Shown piece by piece: positions 4,892-5,010 of a stretch of 5,010 bases of DNA. How positions within the stretch are numbered: position 1 is the first letter of the stretch; every line of letters begins with the position of its first letter. The translations under genes were made by a program, and so were the position numbers. A model generated the notes under the pieces. That model saw only the letters and a program-made list of their open reading frames with translations, was not told the origin of the DNA and searched no databases. Origin of the DNA: Thiobacillus sp. (GTDB lineage: Bacteria > Pseudomonadota > Gammaproteobacteria > Burkholderiales > Thiobacillaceae); the NCBI GenBank assembly GCA_003510325.1, contig DONB01000158.1:2371-7380 (forward strand). Reading direction: 5' to 3'.

Positions 4892-5010
4892 GTGGTGATG
4901 TATTGCAACTCTGGCTCGTTGTCCAACCAAGCCGTTTTCGCCCTTCGCATTTTGGGGCGTGACAACGTGAAAGTGCTGCAGGACGGCATCGAAGGCTGGA
5001 AAGCCAAGGG
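4892..5010 (+). pseudogene. C-terminal half of a rhodanese domain, probably 5'-truncated, continuing past the window
   Basis: Seen: translation from the GTG/GTG/ATG cluster at 4892-4900 gives VVMYCNSGSLSNQAVFALR and then ILGRDNVKVLQDGIEGWKAK, which is the second half of a rhodanese domain. It includes the active loop CNSGSLS, with catalytic Cys codon 4904-4906, and the terminal helix with its conserved GW. The first half of the domain, which should hold an LxDVR-type strand and a GHIxGA segment over some 60 residues, is absent. The frame is closed by a TAA at 4871-4873, and the 80 bp before it is AT-rich non-coding DNA leading to the divergent regulator. An AGGGG 7 nt before the ATG at 4898 means a short protein could still be made. 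I favour a remnant left by recombination or insertion; a start of a longer protein with an unusual N-terminus is possible because the 3' end is not seen. Confidence 0.6.

Noticed and set aside
1..5010. tRNA, rRNA, CRISPR array, transposase or long terminal repeats
   Set aside because: I saw no cloverleaf-like segment, no regularly spaced repeats and no transposase motif in any frame.

Overview
The window reads as a GC-rich proteobacterial chromosome or accessory region. A beta- or gammaproteobacterium would fit the protein sequences, but this is an impression from codon use and motif style, not a search result. Six genes lie head to tail on the minus strand, so transcription runs from right to left. 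A fragment of a seventh, divergent gene lies at the right edge.

In order of transcription the minus-strand genes are: (1) an ArsR-type winged-helix regulator fused to a C-terminal rhodanese domain (4811 to 4140); (2) a membrane di-iron hydroxylase of the sterol desaturase/fatty acid hydroxylase superfamily (4093 to 3230); (3) a VTT (TVP38/TMEM64, DedA-like) membrane protein fused to a C-terminal rhodanese domain (3233 to 2259); (4) an arsenite S-adenosylmethionine methyltransferase, ArsM, closely resembling the animal AS3MT type (2248 to 1205); (5) a three-helix membrane protein with a C-terminal DUF1499 domain (1172 to 432); and (6) a second VTT protein without a visible rhodanese domain, cut by the left edge (323 to 1). 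Genes 2 and 3 overlap in an ATGA. The ribosome-binding site of arsM overlaps the stop codon of gene 3. Genes 4 and 5 are 32 bp apart. Genes 2 to 5 therefore look like one translationally linked operon. Gene 6 follows a 108 bp gap and may be cotranscribed. Gene 1 is separated from gene 2 by 46 bp.

The only AT-rich stretch lies upstream of the regulator (about 4812 to 4890). It holds a 14 bp near-palindrome overlapping a possible -10 element, a reasonable operator for autoregulation. Just beyond it, on the plus strand, is the C-terminal half of another rhodanese domain. An in-frame stop sits where its N-terminal half should be, so it is probably a 5'-truncated remnant marking a junction.

Taken together the locus combines arsenic methylation, sulfane-sulfur (rhodanese) chemistry and several membrane or lipid proteins. 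The regulator lacks the classical arsenic-binding CxC motif, and no efflux pump or arsenate reductase is in view. My working hypothesis is a regulated module coupling sulfur and arsenic (or a related thiophilic element) to membrane lipid modification or transport. Only ArsM's function is well supported; the rest is inferred from families and gene order.
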